NCBI GenBank assembly: GCA_948602995.1 | Contig: CAPEBR010000012.1 | Span: 1 to 64,000, forward strand | DNA length: 64,000 nt | Direction of reading: 5' to 3' | From: an uncultured Dorea sp. | Lineage (GTDB): Bacteria > Bacillota > Clostridia > Lachnospirales > Lachnospiraceae | Shown here: positions 7,204 to 15,826 of the stretch, in pieces | Position numbering within the stretch: the stretch's first letter is position 1 | How the letters are laid out: the number at the start of each line of letters is the position of its first letter | Position numbers and translations under genes: made by a program | Notes under the pieces: generated by a model | The model's database searches: none | What the model saw: the letters and a program-made list of their open reading frames with translations, nothing else | Told to the model about the DNA's origin: nothing

Positions 7204-8316
7204 ATGAAGGTATTATGTATGTATGACGTGCTTTACAAAAATTACAAGGAACAGATCGAGTTCTCCAGGGAGTATGCAGGAAAATTTACAGATGGAACGG
7301 TGGTAGTTGAAGGATATACAGATCCGGATCCAGAGGTGGATTTTATTAAGAATATTTACAGACTGGAGAAGAACGGACCAGATCCTGAGCCGGTGGTTCC
7401 AGCCTATTTTGATCATAAGGATGCAGAGGTTCTGGCAGTTTCCTTTTCGCCGGTATCCGGGAGAATGATGGATGTATTTGGCAATCTCAGGGTAATTGGA
7501 ATTTCCCGTACAGGAACAGAGAATGTGGATATTAAGGCGGCAACAGAACGTGGGATTCTTGTGGTAAACGCTGCGGGAAGAAATGCGAATGCTGTTTCGG
7601 ACTATGCAATTGGTCTTATGCTTGCAGAGTCCAGGAATATTGCCAGGCAGCATGCGGTAATGAAAGAAGGAGGACTGACTGCAGTTTATTATAACAATGC
7701 AATTCTGCCTGATTTATGCGGGAAAACGATCGGCCTGTTCGGGTTCGGGTATATCGGCAGACTAATGGCGGAAAAACTTAGTGGATTTCATGTCAATCTT
7801 ATCGCGGTGGATCCATTTGTGTCTGAAGAGGATATGAAGAAATGGAATGTAAAGAAGGCTGATTTGGACACGCTATGTAAAGAGTCTGATTTTATCAGCA
7901 TCCATGCACGTCAGACGCCAGATAATTTCCACATTTTCGATGAGGCGCAGTTTAATATGATGAAGCGGACCGCATATTTTATTAACACGGCCCGGGCGTC
8001 TATGGTAAATTATGATGCACTGGTAAGAGCTCTTAAAGAACGGAAAATCGCGGGGGCGGCAACGGATGTTTATCCAAAGATGCCTCTTGATGCGGATGAC
8101 CCGATCCGCAGACTGGATAATATTACGCTTTCCGCCCATCTGGCAGGAAGTACAAGGGACGCTGTAATCAATTCCTGGAAGTATGTATTCCAGAGAACGT
8201 CAAATGTGGTTCATGACCGTTCTGATTTTGGCGTGCTGAATCCGGAGGTACTGGAGATGAAAATCTATAAAGACTGGAAGGGTAAGATAAAAGAGCAGAT
8301 TAAAATGATTGAATAA
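7204..8316 (+). CDS. D-2-hydroxyacid dehydrogenase-like oxidoreductase
   Basis: A 370-residue NAD-dependent dehydrogenase of the SerA/formate dehydrogenase-like fold. It has the Rossmann G-x-G-x-x-G at G-L-F-G-F-G-Y-I-G-R, the substrate-binding Arg in I-N-T-A-R-A-S, and the catalytic His in L-S-A-H-L-A-G-S-T. The Glu of the usual D-V-F-x-x-E-P motif is Met here (D-V-Y-P-K-M-P), so the His-Glu pair is broken. Residues 35-65 carry an insertion relative to SerA. ATG 7204 is preferred over 7189 because GGAGGG (7191-7196) precedes it. It is divergent from the DeoR-kinase operon and followed by a terminator. It may act on an acid or keto-sugar intermediate of the local pathway; the substrate is unknown. 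Confidence 0.75.
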   Translation: MKVLCMYDVLYKNYKEQIEFSREYAGKFTDGTVVVEGYTDPDPEVDFIKNIYRLEKNGPDPEPVVPAYFDHKDAEVLAVSFSPVSGRMMDVFGNLRVIGISRTGTENVDIKAATERGILVVNAAGRNANAVSDYAIGLMLAESRNIARQHAVMKEGGLTAVYYNNAILPDLCGKTIGLFGFGYIGRLMAEKLSGFHVNLIAVDPFVSEEDMKKWNVKKADLDTLCKESDFISIHARQTPDNFHIFDEAQFNMMKRTAYFINTARASMVNYDALVRALKERKIAGAATDVYPKMPLDADDPIRRLDNITLSAHLAGSTRDAVINSWKYVFQRTSNVVHDRSDFGVLNPEVLEMKIYKDWKGKIKEQIKMIE

Positions 8317-8377
8317 GGATACTGTATTTAGGGAAACAATATGATACAAGTGTCAAAAGCGTTATACTCACTTACTG

Positions 8378-8408
8378 GTGGTTTTCGTGCTTCGAAAACC
8401 ACTTTTTT
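8378..8408 (+). terminator. Rho-independent terminator
   Basis: Stem GTGGTTTTCG / CGAAAACCAC with loop TGCTT and six T. It separates the 2-hydroxyacid dehydrogenase from the transport operon. Confidence 0.85.
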
Positions 8409-8449
8409 AGTATGATTATGATTTGTGAAAAACACACAAAAATATGTTT

Positions 8450-8529
8450 GATAATTTGTGAACTTAGAACACTTGAATTCGATAATCAAACGTGATATCA
8501 TTTAAATGCAAACAAAAAACGAACATTTT
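8450..8529 (+). promoter_or_regulatory. Promoter and operator cluster of the catabolic operon
   Basis: TTGAAT (8473-8478) and TATCAT (8496-8501) are 17 bp apart. Around them lie TGTTTG (about 8452), CAAACG (about 8485), CAAACA (about 8507) and CGAACATTTTGG (about 8518). The last matches CAAACATTTTG before the 7204 gene. I infer the same regulator acts at both. Confidence 0.55.
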
Positions 8530-8560
8530 GGAGAGGATGCGAAAATAAGGAGGTGATGAG

Positions 8561-9574
8561 ATGAAAGCATTATCTATTGAAAAAGAAAACACAATATGTT
8601 TAAAGCACATGCCAGAACCAGAGCCGGCGCCGGACGAGCTGCTAATCAAAGTGGCAGCATGCGGGTTCTGTGGATCCGATATTCATTTTTTTAGGGGAGG
8701 ACATGTGCAGAAGTATCCGATTATCCCCGGACACGAATTTTCCGGCATAGTGGAAAAGACAGGAAGTGCTGTTGTGAATTTCCAGGCCGGAGACCGTGTG
8801 GCGGCGGATCCGAACATTTTTTGTGAGAACTGTGACGCATGCAAGAGTAATCACCAGATACACTGTAAAAATCTTTCGGTACTGGGAAGTTTAAGGGACG
8901 GTGCATTTGCAGAGTATGTCACAGTGCCGGAGCGGTGTGCATTCCACATCGGCGGGCTGGACTTTATTCAGGCCTCAATGGCAGAACCGCTCGGGTGTGT
9001 CATCAACAGCCACAATAAGTATGAGATTCCGACAGGAGCATCTGTACTTGTAATGGGGGCCGGAACGATCGGGCTTATGCAGATGATGCTCTCGAAGAAG
9101 CGTGGTGCGGCGAAAGTGATCATGACAGACGTTAAGGACAGGCAGCTTGCAAAGGCAAAAGAACTGGGCGCGGATGTGGTGATCAGATCGGACGGGCATG
9201 TATTTGATGCGTTAAAGAAGATTGCACCAGAGGGCTTTGATATTGTGATTGATGCAACAGGAGTGCCAGAATGTGTAGAGATGGGCATTAAGCTTGTGAA
9301 ATATGCAGGTAAAATGATTGTATTTGGCGCCTGCCCGGCAGAAAGTTCAGTAACGATAGATCCTTTTGATATCTATTTTAGGGATATACAGATTATAGGA
9401 TCCTATGCACTTGAAAAAACACTTGGACAGGCTGTTGCGATGCTGAAGAGCGGAGCCATTGACCTCCGGCCGCTGATTGGCAGAGTGGTAAGTATTGACG
9501 AGGCGGCAGCAGTATTCCATGATTTTGCAGCAGGAAAGACGAGTAACAAACTTATAGTCAGTTTCTTTGACTGA
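8561..9574 (+). CDS. Zinc-dependent polyol/alcohol dehydrogenase (MDR family)
   Basis: A 337-residue medium-chain dehydrogenase like sorbitol, xylitol or threonine dehydrogenases. The catalytic zinc site shows Cys in C-G-F-C-G-S-D and His-Glu in P-G-H-E-F. The structural zinc site is present as C-x2-C-x2-C-x7-C (F-C-E-N-C-D-A-C, then H-C). The NAD-binding loop reads G-A-G-T-I-G. AGGAGGTGATGAG precedes the ATG. As first gene of the importer-aldolase-kinase operon it probably oxidises an imported sugar alcohol to a ketose (inference). Confidence 0.85.
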   Translation: MKALSIEKENTICLKHMPEPEPAPDELLIKVAACGFCGSDIHFFRGGHVQKYPIIPGHEFSGIVEKTGSAVVNFQAGDRVAADPNIFCENCDACKSNHQIHCKNLSVLGSLRDGAFAEYVTVPERCAFHIGGLDFIQASMAEPLGCVINSHNKYEIPTGASVLVMGAGTIGLMQMMLSKKRGAAKVIMTDVKDRQLAKAKELGADVVIRSDGHVFDALKKIAPEGFDIVIDATGVPECVEMGIKLVKYAGKMIVFGACPAESSVTIDPFDIYFRDIQIIGSYALEKTLGQAVAMLKSGAIDLRPLIGRVVSIDEAAAVFHDFAAGKTSNKLIVSFFD

Positions 9575-9618
9575 CCGTTATATTGACTCAAATAAAAAAT
9601 GAAAATATGGAGGAAGAA

Positions 9619-10659
9619 ATGAAGAAAAGAATTATCAGTAGTTTACTTATTTCAGCTATGGTTATAACACTGGCCGCAGGGTGCGGTACAGACACAAAAA
9701 CAGATTCAGGCACAAAGACAGAAACAGAAGCGGGCACGGAGGAAGACAGCGGTTCCAAAAGTGAAAAAAAGAGTCTGAAGATTGCGTATTCGATTCCTGA
9801 GATGTTTTCAACATTCTGGGCAGCATGTATTAAAGGGTTTGAAGAACAGTGTGAGGAATATGGCTATGAAGCGGTCACGCTTGACCCGAATGGAGATACA
9901 GAGCTTCAGATGAGTCAGTTAGTCAATCAGGCGACAACAGGCGCAGATGCTATTGTAATTTCTCCGATTGAGAAAGATACGATCGGGCCAACGGTAGACC
10001 AGATTACGGGACAGGGAATTCCTGTGTTCTGTATTGACAGAAAAGGCTCTGGAGACGTTACCACTATGCTGACAACTGATAACTACCAGGCAGGCGTGGA
10101 TATGGCAAAACAGATGATTGAAGATTATGGCGAGAGTTTTAATCTTCTGATTGTCCAGGGCGTACTCTCTGACCAGCCTACGATTGACAGAACTGCAGGT
10201 GTAGAGGATACAATCAAGGAATACCCGGGAATCAAGCTGATCGGCGACCCATCGGCAGGTGAGTACAGCGAAGAGGCTGCCATGTCTGTTGTAAAGAATT
10301 ATCTTGAGAGCAATCCGGATATTGATGTCATATTCCTTGATACAGATGCTCTTCTGAAAGGTGCATATGCGGCAATTACGGAATCAGGACACACAGGCCT
10401 GGTTGGGGAAGAGAATCATATCGGACTGTATTCTGTAGATGGTGAAGGCTTTGTTCTAGATATGATCAGGGAAGGCACATGCGACGGCGTTTACTCCCAG
10501 TATCCAATTACTCTTGGTGCAGATGTGGTTACAAAGATTAAGGAGTATTATGAGGGCGGAAAGCTGGATCCGGAATACGATTACGGCGGCGATGTTGTAT
10601 CATTCAAGAATATTGATTCTTTTGGAAAAGATAAGCTCTGGGGTGATCTTGTCAGGTAA
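9619..10659 (+). CDS. Sugar ABC transporter substrate-binding lipoprotein
   Basis: A lipoprotein signal peptide with lipobox L-A-A-G-C (Cys near residue 21) is followed by a Thr/Glu/Ser-rich tether and a ribose-type periplasmic binding domain (Peripla_BP_4): the S-I-P-E-M-F-S-T-F-W opening, N-G-D-T-E-L-Q, and D-A-I-V-I-S-P. ATG 9619 follows GGAGGAAGAA; an upstream in-frame start at 9583 lacks this. It captures the sugar or polyol outside the membrane for the ATPase and permease downstream. Confidence 0.88.
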   Translation: MKKRIISSLLISAMVITLAAGCGTDTKTDSGTKTETEAGTEEDSGSKSEKKSLKIAYSIPEMFSTFWAACIKGFEEQCEEYGYEAVTLDPNGDTELQMSQLVNQATTGADAIVISPIEKDTIGPTVDQITGQGIPVFCIDRKGSGDVTTMLTTDNYQAGVDMAKQMIEDYGESFNLLIVQGVLSDQPTIDRTAGVEDTIKEYPGIKLIGDPSAGEYSEEAAMSVVKNYLESNPDIDVIFLDTDALLKGAYAAITESGHTGLVGEENHIGLYSVDGEGFVLDMIREGTCDGVYSQYPITLGADVVTKIKEYYEGGKLDPEYDYGGDVVSFKNIDSFGKDKLWGDLVR

Positions 10660-10667
10660 TGTGAATC

Positions 10668-10727
10668 GTAACTATTCAGCAGGTCTGCGCATCTGCTGCG
10701 CAGACCGTAAGAAAATGATTCAGGAGT
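10668..10727 (+). repeat. Degenerate MITE-derived hairpin inside the ABC operon
   Basis: GTAACTATTCA followed by a 10-bp stem GGTCTGCGCA / TGCGCAGACC and GTAAGAAAATGATTCAGGAGTG matches the left half of the MITE at 48895. It fills the gap between binding-protein and ATPase genes, and its CAGGAGTG end acts as the ATPase ribosome site. Confidence 0.7.
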
Positions 10728-10738
10728 GCAAAAACAAA

Positions 10739-12226
10739 ATGAAACCTATTATTGAAATGAAGAACATCGTTAAGACTTTTTCGGATAATGTCGTGCTTGA
10801 CCATGTGAACTTTACGCTGAACCAGGGAGAGACACGCGCTCTTCTTGGAGTAAACGGTGCAGGAAAGTCTACACTGATTAAAATTCTTAACGGCATATAT
10901 CACGCAGACAGCGGCGAAATCTATTTTGAAGGAGAAAGAGTGAAGATCAATACTCCACAGGATGCAGAGAAGCTGGGGATCCGTTTTGTACATCAGGAAT
11001 TAAATGTATGTCCGGATCTGACTGTGGCGGAAAATATCTTTATAGGGCATTTGAAGAAAAACAAATTTGGGTTTTATGATGAAAAGGGGATTTATGCTGC
11101 TTCGCAGGACTTGCTGAATCAGCTGGAAATCAATATTAAGGCGACAGACAGAGTCGGGGATCTGAGAGCGGCGGAGATGCAGATTATTGAAATTCTAAAA
11201 GCGATGATTTTGAATTCTAAAGTGTTAGTTCTGGACGAACCCACGAGCTCTTTGAGCGAAAAAGAAAAGGTTATATTTTTTAATCTGCTGGGGACTCTGA
11301 AAGAACGGGGCGTGTCATTTATCTTCATTTCACATTTCCTGGAAGATGTGCTGCAGATCAGCGACCATGCGACAGCGCTTAAGGATTCCCGGAACAACGG
11401 TGAGTTTGATACAAAAAAGACGACCAAGGAAGAACTGATCTTTGCGATGATGGGAAAGAACGCAATACAGAAGGAAAGAATTGAGGCTGAAAAGGGGAAT
11501 GACGCACCGCCGATTCTGGAGCTTAGGAATCTGTGCAGCAGCGGTAAGTTCAGGAATATTAATTTATCTGTTCAGCCAGGTATGATTCTGGGTGTATGCG
11601 GTCTGCTCGGCGCAGGCAAGTCGGAGATCGCAAGAGCAATTTATGGACTTGACCAGTATGACAGTGGGGAGATTATATACAAAGGTGAAGTGATCAAAAA
11701 TCCAACTCCCGAGAAGATGATGAAAAACCATGTTGCAATCGTGACAGAGGACCGGAAGCTAGAAGGCTTCGTGCCGCTTATGTCGATCAGTGAGAACATC
11801 ACATTGTCAACACTTCGCAGATATGCTGCGAAACTCGGATTTGTAAAAGAAAAGCTCCGCTGTGCCAAAAGCCTGAAGATTGCACAGAGTGTGACGGTGA
11901 AGATGACGTCTGACAAACAGAAGGTGGAGAGCTTAAGCGGTGGAAACCAGCAGAAGGTGATCATCGGCAGATGTCTGGAAAGTGACCCGGACTTATTTAT
12001 ACTTGATGAGCCGACAAGAGGCGTGGATGTTTACGCAAAGACGGAGATCTATAACATCTTGATTGATATGGCAAACAGGGGAGTAACTGTTTTGATTTTT
12101 TCTTCGGAGCTGGAGGAACTGCTTGCAGTCTGTACGGAAATTATTGTTTTGCGCAGCGGAGAGATCAAAGAGAGGGTCCTGGCAAAAGAGACCGGAAAGG
12201 CGGAGCTTCTGGCCCTGATCAGTTAG
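10739..12226 (+). CDS. Sugar ABC transporter ATP-binding protein (RbsA/MglA type)
   Basis: A 495-residue protein with two fused nucleotide-binding domains. The first has Walker A G-V-N-G-A-G-K-S-T and Walker B V-L-V-L-D-E-P-T. The second has the degenerate loop G-A-G-K-S-E, signature L-S-G-G-N-Q-Q-K and Walker B L-F-I-L-D-E-P-T. The signature of the first half (L-R-A-A-E-M-Q) is weak, as is common in this family. ATG 10739 is chosen over a longer reading from 10514, which overlaps the upstream gene by 146 bp. It powers the permease encoded next. Confidence 0.88.
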   Translation: MKPIIEMKNIVKTFSDNVVLDHVNFTLNQGETRALLGVNGAGKSTLIKILNGIYHADSGEIYFEGERVKINTPQDAEKLGIRFVHQELNVCPDLTVAENIFIGHLKKNKFGFYDEKGIYAASQDLLNQLEINIKATDRVGDLRAAEMQIIEILKAMILNSKVLVLDEPTSSLSEKEKVIFFNLLGTLKERGVSFIFISHFLEDVLQISDHATALKDSRNNGEFDTKKTTKEELIFAMMGKNAIQKERIEAEKGNDAPPILELRNLCSSGKFRNINLSVQPGMILGVCGLLGAGKSEIARAIYGLDQYDSGEIIYKGEVIKNPTPEKMMKNHVAIVTEDRKLEGFVPLMSISENITLSTLRRYAAKLGFVKEKLRCAKSLKIAQSVTVKMTSDKQKVESLSGGNQQKVIIGRCLESDPDLFILDEPTRGVDVYAKTEIYNILIDMANRGVTVLIFSSELEELLAVCTEIIVLRSGEIKERVLAKETGKAELLALIS

Positions 12227-12264
12227 CTGCCTGAAAATATGATAAACAAGACAGAGGGTTTAAT

Positions 12265-13233
12265 ATGATTAAAAAGAAAAATTCAATTTTATCATCTATT
12301 TCAGAATACGCCGTTCTCATAGGAATTGTTGTGGTATTCATTATAGGGATGTCGATTGCGTCACCGTATTTCCTTACATTTACCAATATTACGAATATTA
12401 TCCAGTATGTAAGTACATACGGAATTGTTTCCATCGGAATGCTCCTTGTAATCCTGACCGGAGGGATTAACCTGTCCGTTGGCGGTACGCTGGCAATTTC
12501 GGCTTATATAGGCTGTTCCCTGATGCTTAGGGGGTTCCCATGGTATGTTTCGGTGCTCGTCTGTATTCTGACCGGAATGATGGTAGGACTGGTAAACGGC
12601 CTGGCTGTAACAAAGCTGAATATTCCGCCGCTGATTGCGACACTTGCTGTCGAGCAGATTACCAGGGGCGTGCATCTGGGACTGGCACAGGGCGCCCCGC
12701 TGACCGGGTTTTCACAGACATACCTGAACATAGGAGCGAGTAAGTTTTTAAATCTGCCGATGGCAGTGTGGTGGACTCTGCTTTTGTATGTGATTTTCTT
12801 CATCATTCTGTATAAGACATGCTTCGGAAGAACTGTTTATGCAGTGGGAGGAAATCCTATGGCGACGAGAGTTTCTGGAATTAATAATCATAAAATTATT
12901 ATTTTTGTGTATATACTGGCCGGAATCCTGTGTGCAATAGCAGGAATTATTGTAACAGGACGCATGAATTCGGTTGCGGTATCTATTGCCAAGGGGCTGG
13001 ATACACGTTGTATTACATGCTGTGTGCTGGGAGGAGCCAGCGTTACAAGAGGTGGGAAAGGTACGATTATCGGCTGTTTTCTTGGAGTATTTATCATCGG
13101 ACTGCTGCAGAACAGTCTGGATCTGCTGGCAGTATCCTCTTACTGGCAGGAGTTTATTCAGGGGATTGTACTTTTCCTTGCGGTCTCAGCTGACTACTTC
13201 CGGACATTAATTGCGAGGAGAAAAAAGAAATGA
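12265..13233 (+). CDS. Sugar ABC transporter permease (RbsC type)
   Basis: A 322-residue integral membrane protein with eight to ten hydrophobic segments and the family hallmark G-G-I-N-L-S-V-G-G around residue 73. A late G-G-A-S-V-T-R-G-G-K-G-T-I-I-G loop matches RbsC (usually G-G-x-S-x-x-G-G-x-G). It forms the homodimeric channel. Its last codons overlap the aldolase start by 4 bp. Confidence 0.88.
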   Translation: MIKKKNSILSSISEYAVLIGIVVVFIIGMSIASPYFLTFTNITNIIQYVSTYGIVSIGMLLVILTGGINLSVGGTLAISAYIGCSLMLRGFPWYVSVLVCILTGMMVGLVNGLAVTKLNIPPLIATLAVEQITRGVHLGLAQGAPLTGFSQTYLNIGASKFLNLPMAVWWTLLLYVIFFIILYKTCFGRTVYAVGGNPMATRVSGINNHKIIIFVYILAGILCAIAGIIVTGRMNSVAVSIAKGLDTRCITCCVLGGASVTRGGKGTIIGCFLGVFIIGLLQNSLDLLAVSSYWQEFIQGIVLFLAVSADYFRTLIARRKKK

Positions 13234-14066
13234 AGCTTGTCAATGGATATGATATAATGGATTATGCCAGGAGATATGGATATGTGCTTCCGGCATTCAA
13301 TACGACAAATCTTGAGATGACATATGCGATCGCAGAGGGGCTGATGTGTGCGGGGCTTCCGGGGTATATCCAGATCTCGTCAAATAATCTGCGCCTTTCC
13401 TGCCCGGAGGTCATTGCGATGATTGCGAAGGATGCAGTGAAAAGATCAGAAACTCCCATTGGCCTTCATCTGGATCACGGGAAGAGCTTTGAGGATGTAA
13501 AGGCATGTGTGGATGCAGGTTTTACGTCCATTATGATAGATATGTCCCACCTTACGTTTGAAGAGAATGTGAGGGAATCAAAAAAGGCAGTGGAATATTG
13601 TCATTTCTACGGGATTCCGGTTGAAGTCGAGCTGGGAGCGCTCCGCGGAAAGGAAGAGGATGTTGTGAACGAGAGTGAGTGCAAGACAGATCCCGGTATG
13701 GTTGGACAATACATAGAAGACACAGGATGTGATCTTCTGGCTGTTTCTGTCGGCAATGTGCATGGGCTTTGTCTGAACCCCCAGATAGATATTCCGCTTC
13801 TTGCCAGGATCCATAAGGAATCAAGAGTGCCGCTTGTGCTTCACGGTGGTTCAGGGATTCCCAGAGAGGTGATCTGGGAGGCGAAGAAGCATGGACTGAT
13901 TAAGATCAATTATGGGTCTGATCTTCGCAGAGAGTTTATTCGTACCTTTGGCGAGGCGTTTGAAGCAGATCATAATGAGCATGATGTAATTCATCTGAGT
14001 ATAGATGCGGTGAAAAATGTTGCGAATAAAGCGAAAGAGCTTGTTATGATGATAAATGAGCATTGA
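13230..14066 (+). CDS. Class II ketose-bisphosphate aldolase (GatY/KbaY-like)
   Basis: A 278-residue zinc aldolase that splits a ketose phosphate into DHAP and an aldehyde. The catalytic Asp and first zinc His are in L-H-L-D-H-G; the other zinc His residues are in V-G-N-V-H-G and L-H-G-G-S-G. The DHAP phosphate-binding N-Y-G-S-D follows. It is translationally coupled to the permease (ATGA overlap), which ties sugar uptake to cleavage. The ketose may be a 1-phosphate or bisphosphate made by one of the two local kinases. Confidence 0.85.
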   Translation: MKLVNGYDIMDYARRYGYVLPAFNTTNLEMTYAIAEGLMCAGLPGYIQISSNNLRLSCPEVIAMIAKDAVKRSETPIGLHLDHGKSFEDVKACVDAGFTSIMIDMSHLTFEENVRESKKAVEYCHFYGIPVEVELGALRGKEEDVVNESECKTDPGMVGQYIEDTGCDLLAVSVGNVHGLCLNPQIDIPLLARIHKESRVPLVLHGGSGIPREVIWEAKKHGLIKINYGSDLRREFIRTFGEAFEADHNEHDVIHLSIDAVKNVANKAKELVMMINEH

Positions 14067-14136
14067 TTATAATTGTGAAGGTTGTGGATGGTTATGGTGG
14101 ATCTTATAACAAGGACTAATTGGCAGGTGGTTTTAG

Positions 14137-15633
14137 ATGGAACAGTTGTATCTGGGGATTGATCTTGGCACGTCGGCTATGAAAATAGTGCTAATTAACG
14201 AAGAAAGACGAATCCTGGCGAAAGATTCGGAGGAATATGAATTGTCAGAGCCGGAGGAGGGATGGAGCGAGATTAATCAGGAGCTTTGGTTTGACAGTAT
14301 GGTCTGCGGCATACGAAAGATCATGGCGGGGCGGGACACATCCAGACTTCGCAGTATTGGATTTACCGGACAGATGCATACTCTGATTGTCCTTGATAAG
14401 GAAGGACGGTATATCCGGCCGGCCCTCATGTGGAATGATCTTCGGACAACGGCGCTGATTCCTGAACTAAAGGAAAGGCTGCTTTCTTTTAAAGAAGGAG
14501 AATATCTGTCGCGTACGATCTCCACAGGGAGCCCGGCAGCTAATCTTTACTGGTTAAAGCGGTACGAGCCGGAGAACTTTACAAGAATCGGGAAGTTCCT
14601 GATTGGTTTTGACTACCTTACATACCGGCTGACCGGCCGTTACTGCACAGATTACTGCGGAGCCTCGACTTCTTGTTTATATGAAACCGGAAGCCGCAGA
14701 TGGTCAGCACAGATGCGTGAGTATCTGGGGCTTCCTGAGACGGCGTACCCAGAGATTTGCGGAAGCGCGCAGACCGCCGGAACTATTACGGAGGAAATGG
14801 CAGAGCTTCTGGGGCTCTCAAAGGATGTTGCGGTTCTGGTCGGAACCGGCGACAATCCTGCCAGTGCAATTTCCACAGGCTGTCTTGGCAGTGGTTACCC
14901 GGTCATTTCGCTGGGAACGTCCGGGGTGCTTATTATCCCGGATTCGTCAGACGGGAGCAATAAGTATGGTAAGAAAATCCTGTTCTCCTTTGATGACGGG
15001 GTGTTCTTTAATCTGGTGCAGGGGGCCGTACAGTCCAATGGAAGTACAGTGGCCTGGTGGACTCAGAAGATCATGGGGAGCTCGGATTTTTCGTGTATTG
15101 ACCAGGCGATTGACCTGGAGAAAGAGAAAAAAAACAGGGTGGTTTTCTATCCGCATATTACGGGAGATAAGACTCTGTATGGCGACCCGACTTTGAGAGG
15201 AGCTTTTGTTGGGCTTAGTATGAATTGTGAATGCGATGATCTGCTGTATTCTGTACTGGAGGGACTTTGCTTTGGATTCCGGGAGCTTTCAGAGAAAATG
15301 TGCCTGGATATTCGTGAGAATGGCTGTGTAAAGGTAGTCGGCGGGGGCGCCAGAAGCAGAGTCTGGATGCAGACGCTGGCAAATGTTCTGAATCATCCGG
15401 TCGAGCAGATGGACGGGATGATAGGAGCCGCATTCGGGGTAGCTCTTCTTGCGGCATACCGGGACGGCGGCGGTACCGATTACGGAAAGGCTGCTGAGAA
15501 AACAGTAAGCGTCAGGCGGCGGTTTGTGCCGGAGCCTGAGATGGTAAAGATCTGCGAGCGAAAATATCAGGTTTATAAAAGAATGCATGACGGTTTGAAA
15601 TATATAACAGACGGGAAGCCGGTTGTTTCCTGA
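14137..15633 (+). CDS. xylB: Xylulokinase-like FGGY kinase
   Basis: A 498-residue kinase with D-L-G-T-S-A-M-K at the start, the xylulose-contacting G-F-T-G-Q-M-H segment, the catalytic Asp in G-T-G-D-N-P-A, and V-V-G-G-G-A-R-S for ATP. These match XylB more closely than the kinase at 4.7 kb does. It is last in the operon and followed by a terminator. It may act on D-xylulose or a related ketopentose produced by the dehydrogenase. Confidence 0.82.
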   Translation: MEQLYLGIDLGTSAMKIVLINEERRILAKDSEEYELSEPEEGWSEINQELWFDSMVCGIRKIMAGRDTSRLRSIGFTGQMHTLIVLDKEGRYIRPALMWNDLRTTALIPELKERLLSFKEGEYLSRTISTGSPAANLYWLKRYEPENFTRIGKFLIGFDYLTYRLTGRYCTDYCGASTSCLYETGSRRWSAQMREYLGLPETAYPEICGSAQTAGTITEEMAELLGLSKDVAVLVGTGDNPASAISTGCLGSGYPVISLGTSGVLIIPDSSDGSNKYGKKILFSFDDGVFFNLVQGAVQSNGSTVAWWTQKIMGSSDFSCIDQAIDLEKEKKNRVVFYPHITGDKTLYGDPTLRGAFVGLSMNCECDDLLYSVLEGLCFGFRELSEKMCLDIRENGCVKVVGGGARSRVWMQTLANVLNHPVEQMDGMIGAAFGVALLAAYRDGGGTDYGKAAEKTVSVRRRFVPEPEMVKICERKYQVYKRMHDGLKYITDGKPVVS

Positions 15634-15640
15634 AAAATGA

Positions 15641-15669
15641 GAATGTGCTTTTGCACATTCTTTATTTTT
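15641..15669 (+). terminator. Rho-independent terminator of the sugar operon
   Basis: Stem GAATGTGC / GCACATTC with a TTTT loop, then TTTATTTTT. Confidence 0.88.
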
Positions 15670-15826
15670 GATGCTGTTACTGCTATGTTCACAGGCCTTT
15701 TTAAAAAATAAGAAATATTCGTTTGAATTTATAGTTTTTTTTCGGAAAATATTGTATACTGAATAAAGGCAAAAGAAAATGCAGGTATATTTTTCGAATA
15801 GAGAGGAATAAGGAGTCATCTACATA

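Noticed and set aside
10514..10738. ABC ATPase extension overlapping the binding-protein gene
   Set aside because: Overlaps a clear lipoprotein gene by 146 bp and lacks similarity to the ATPase family.
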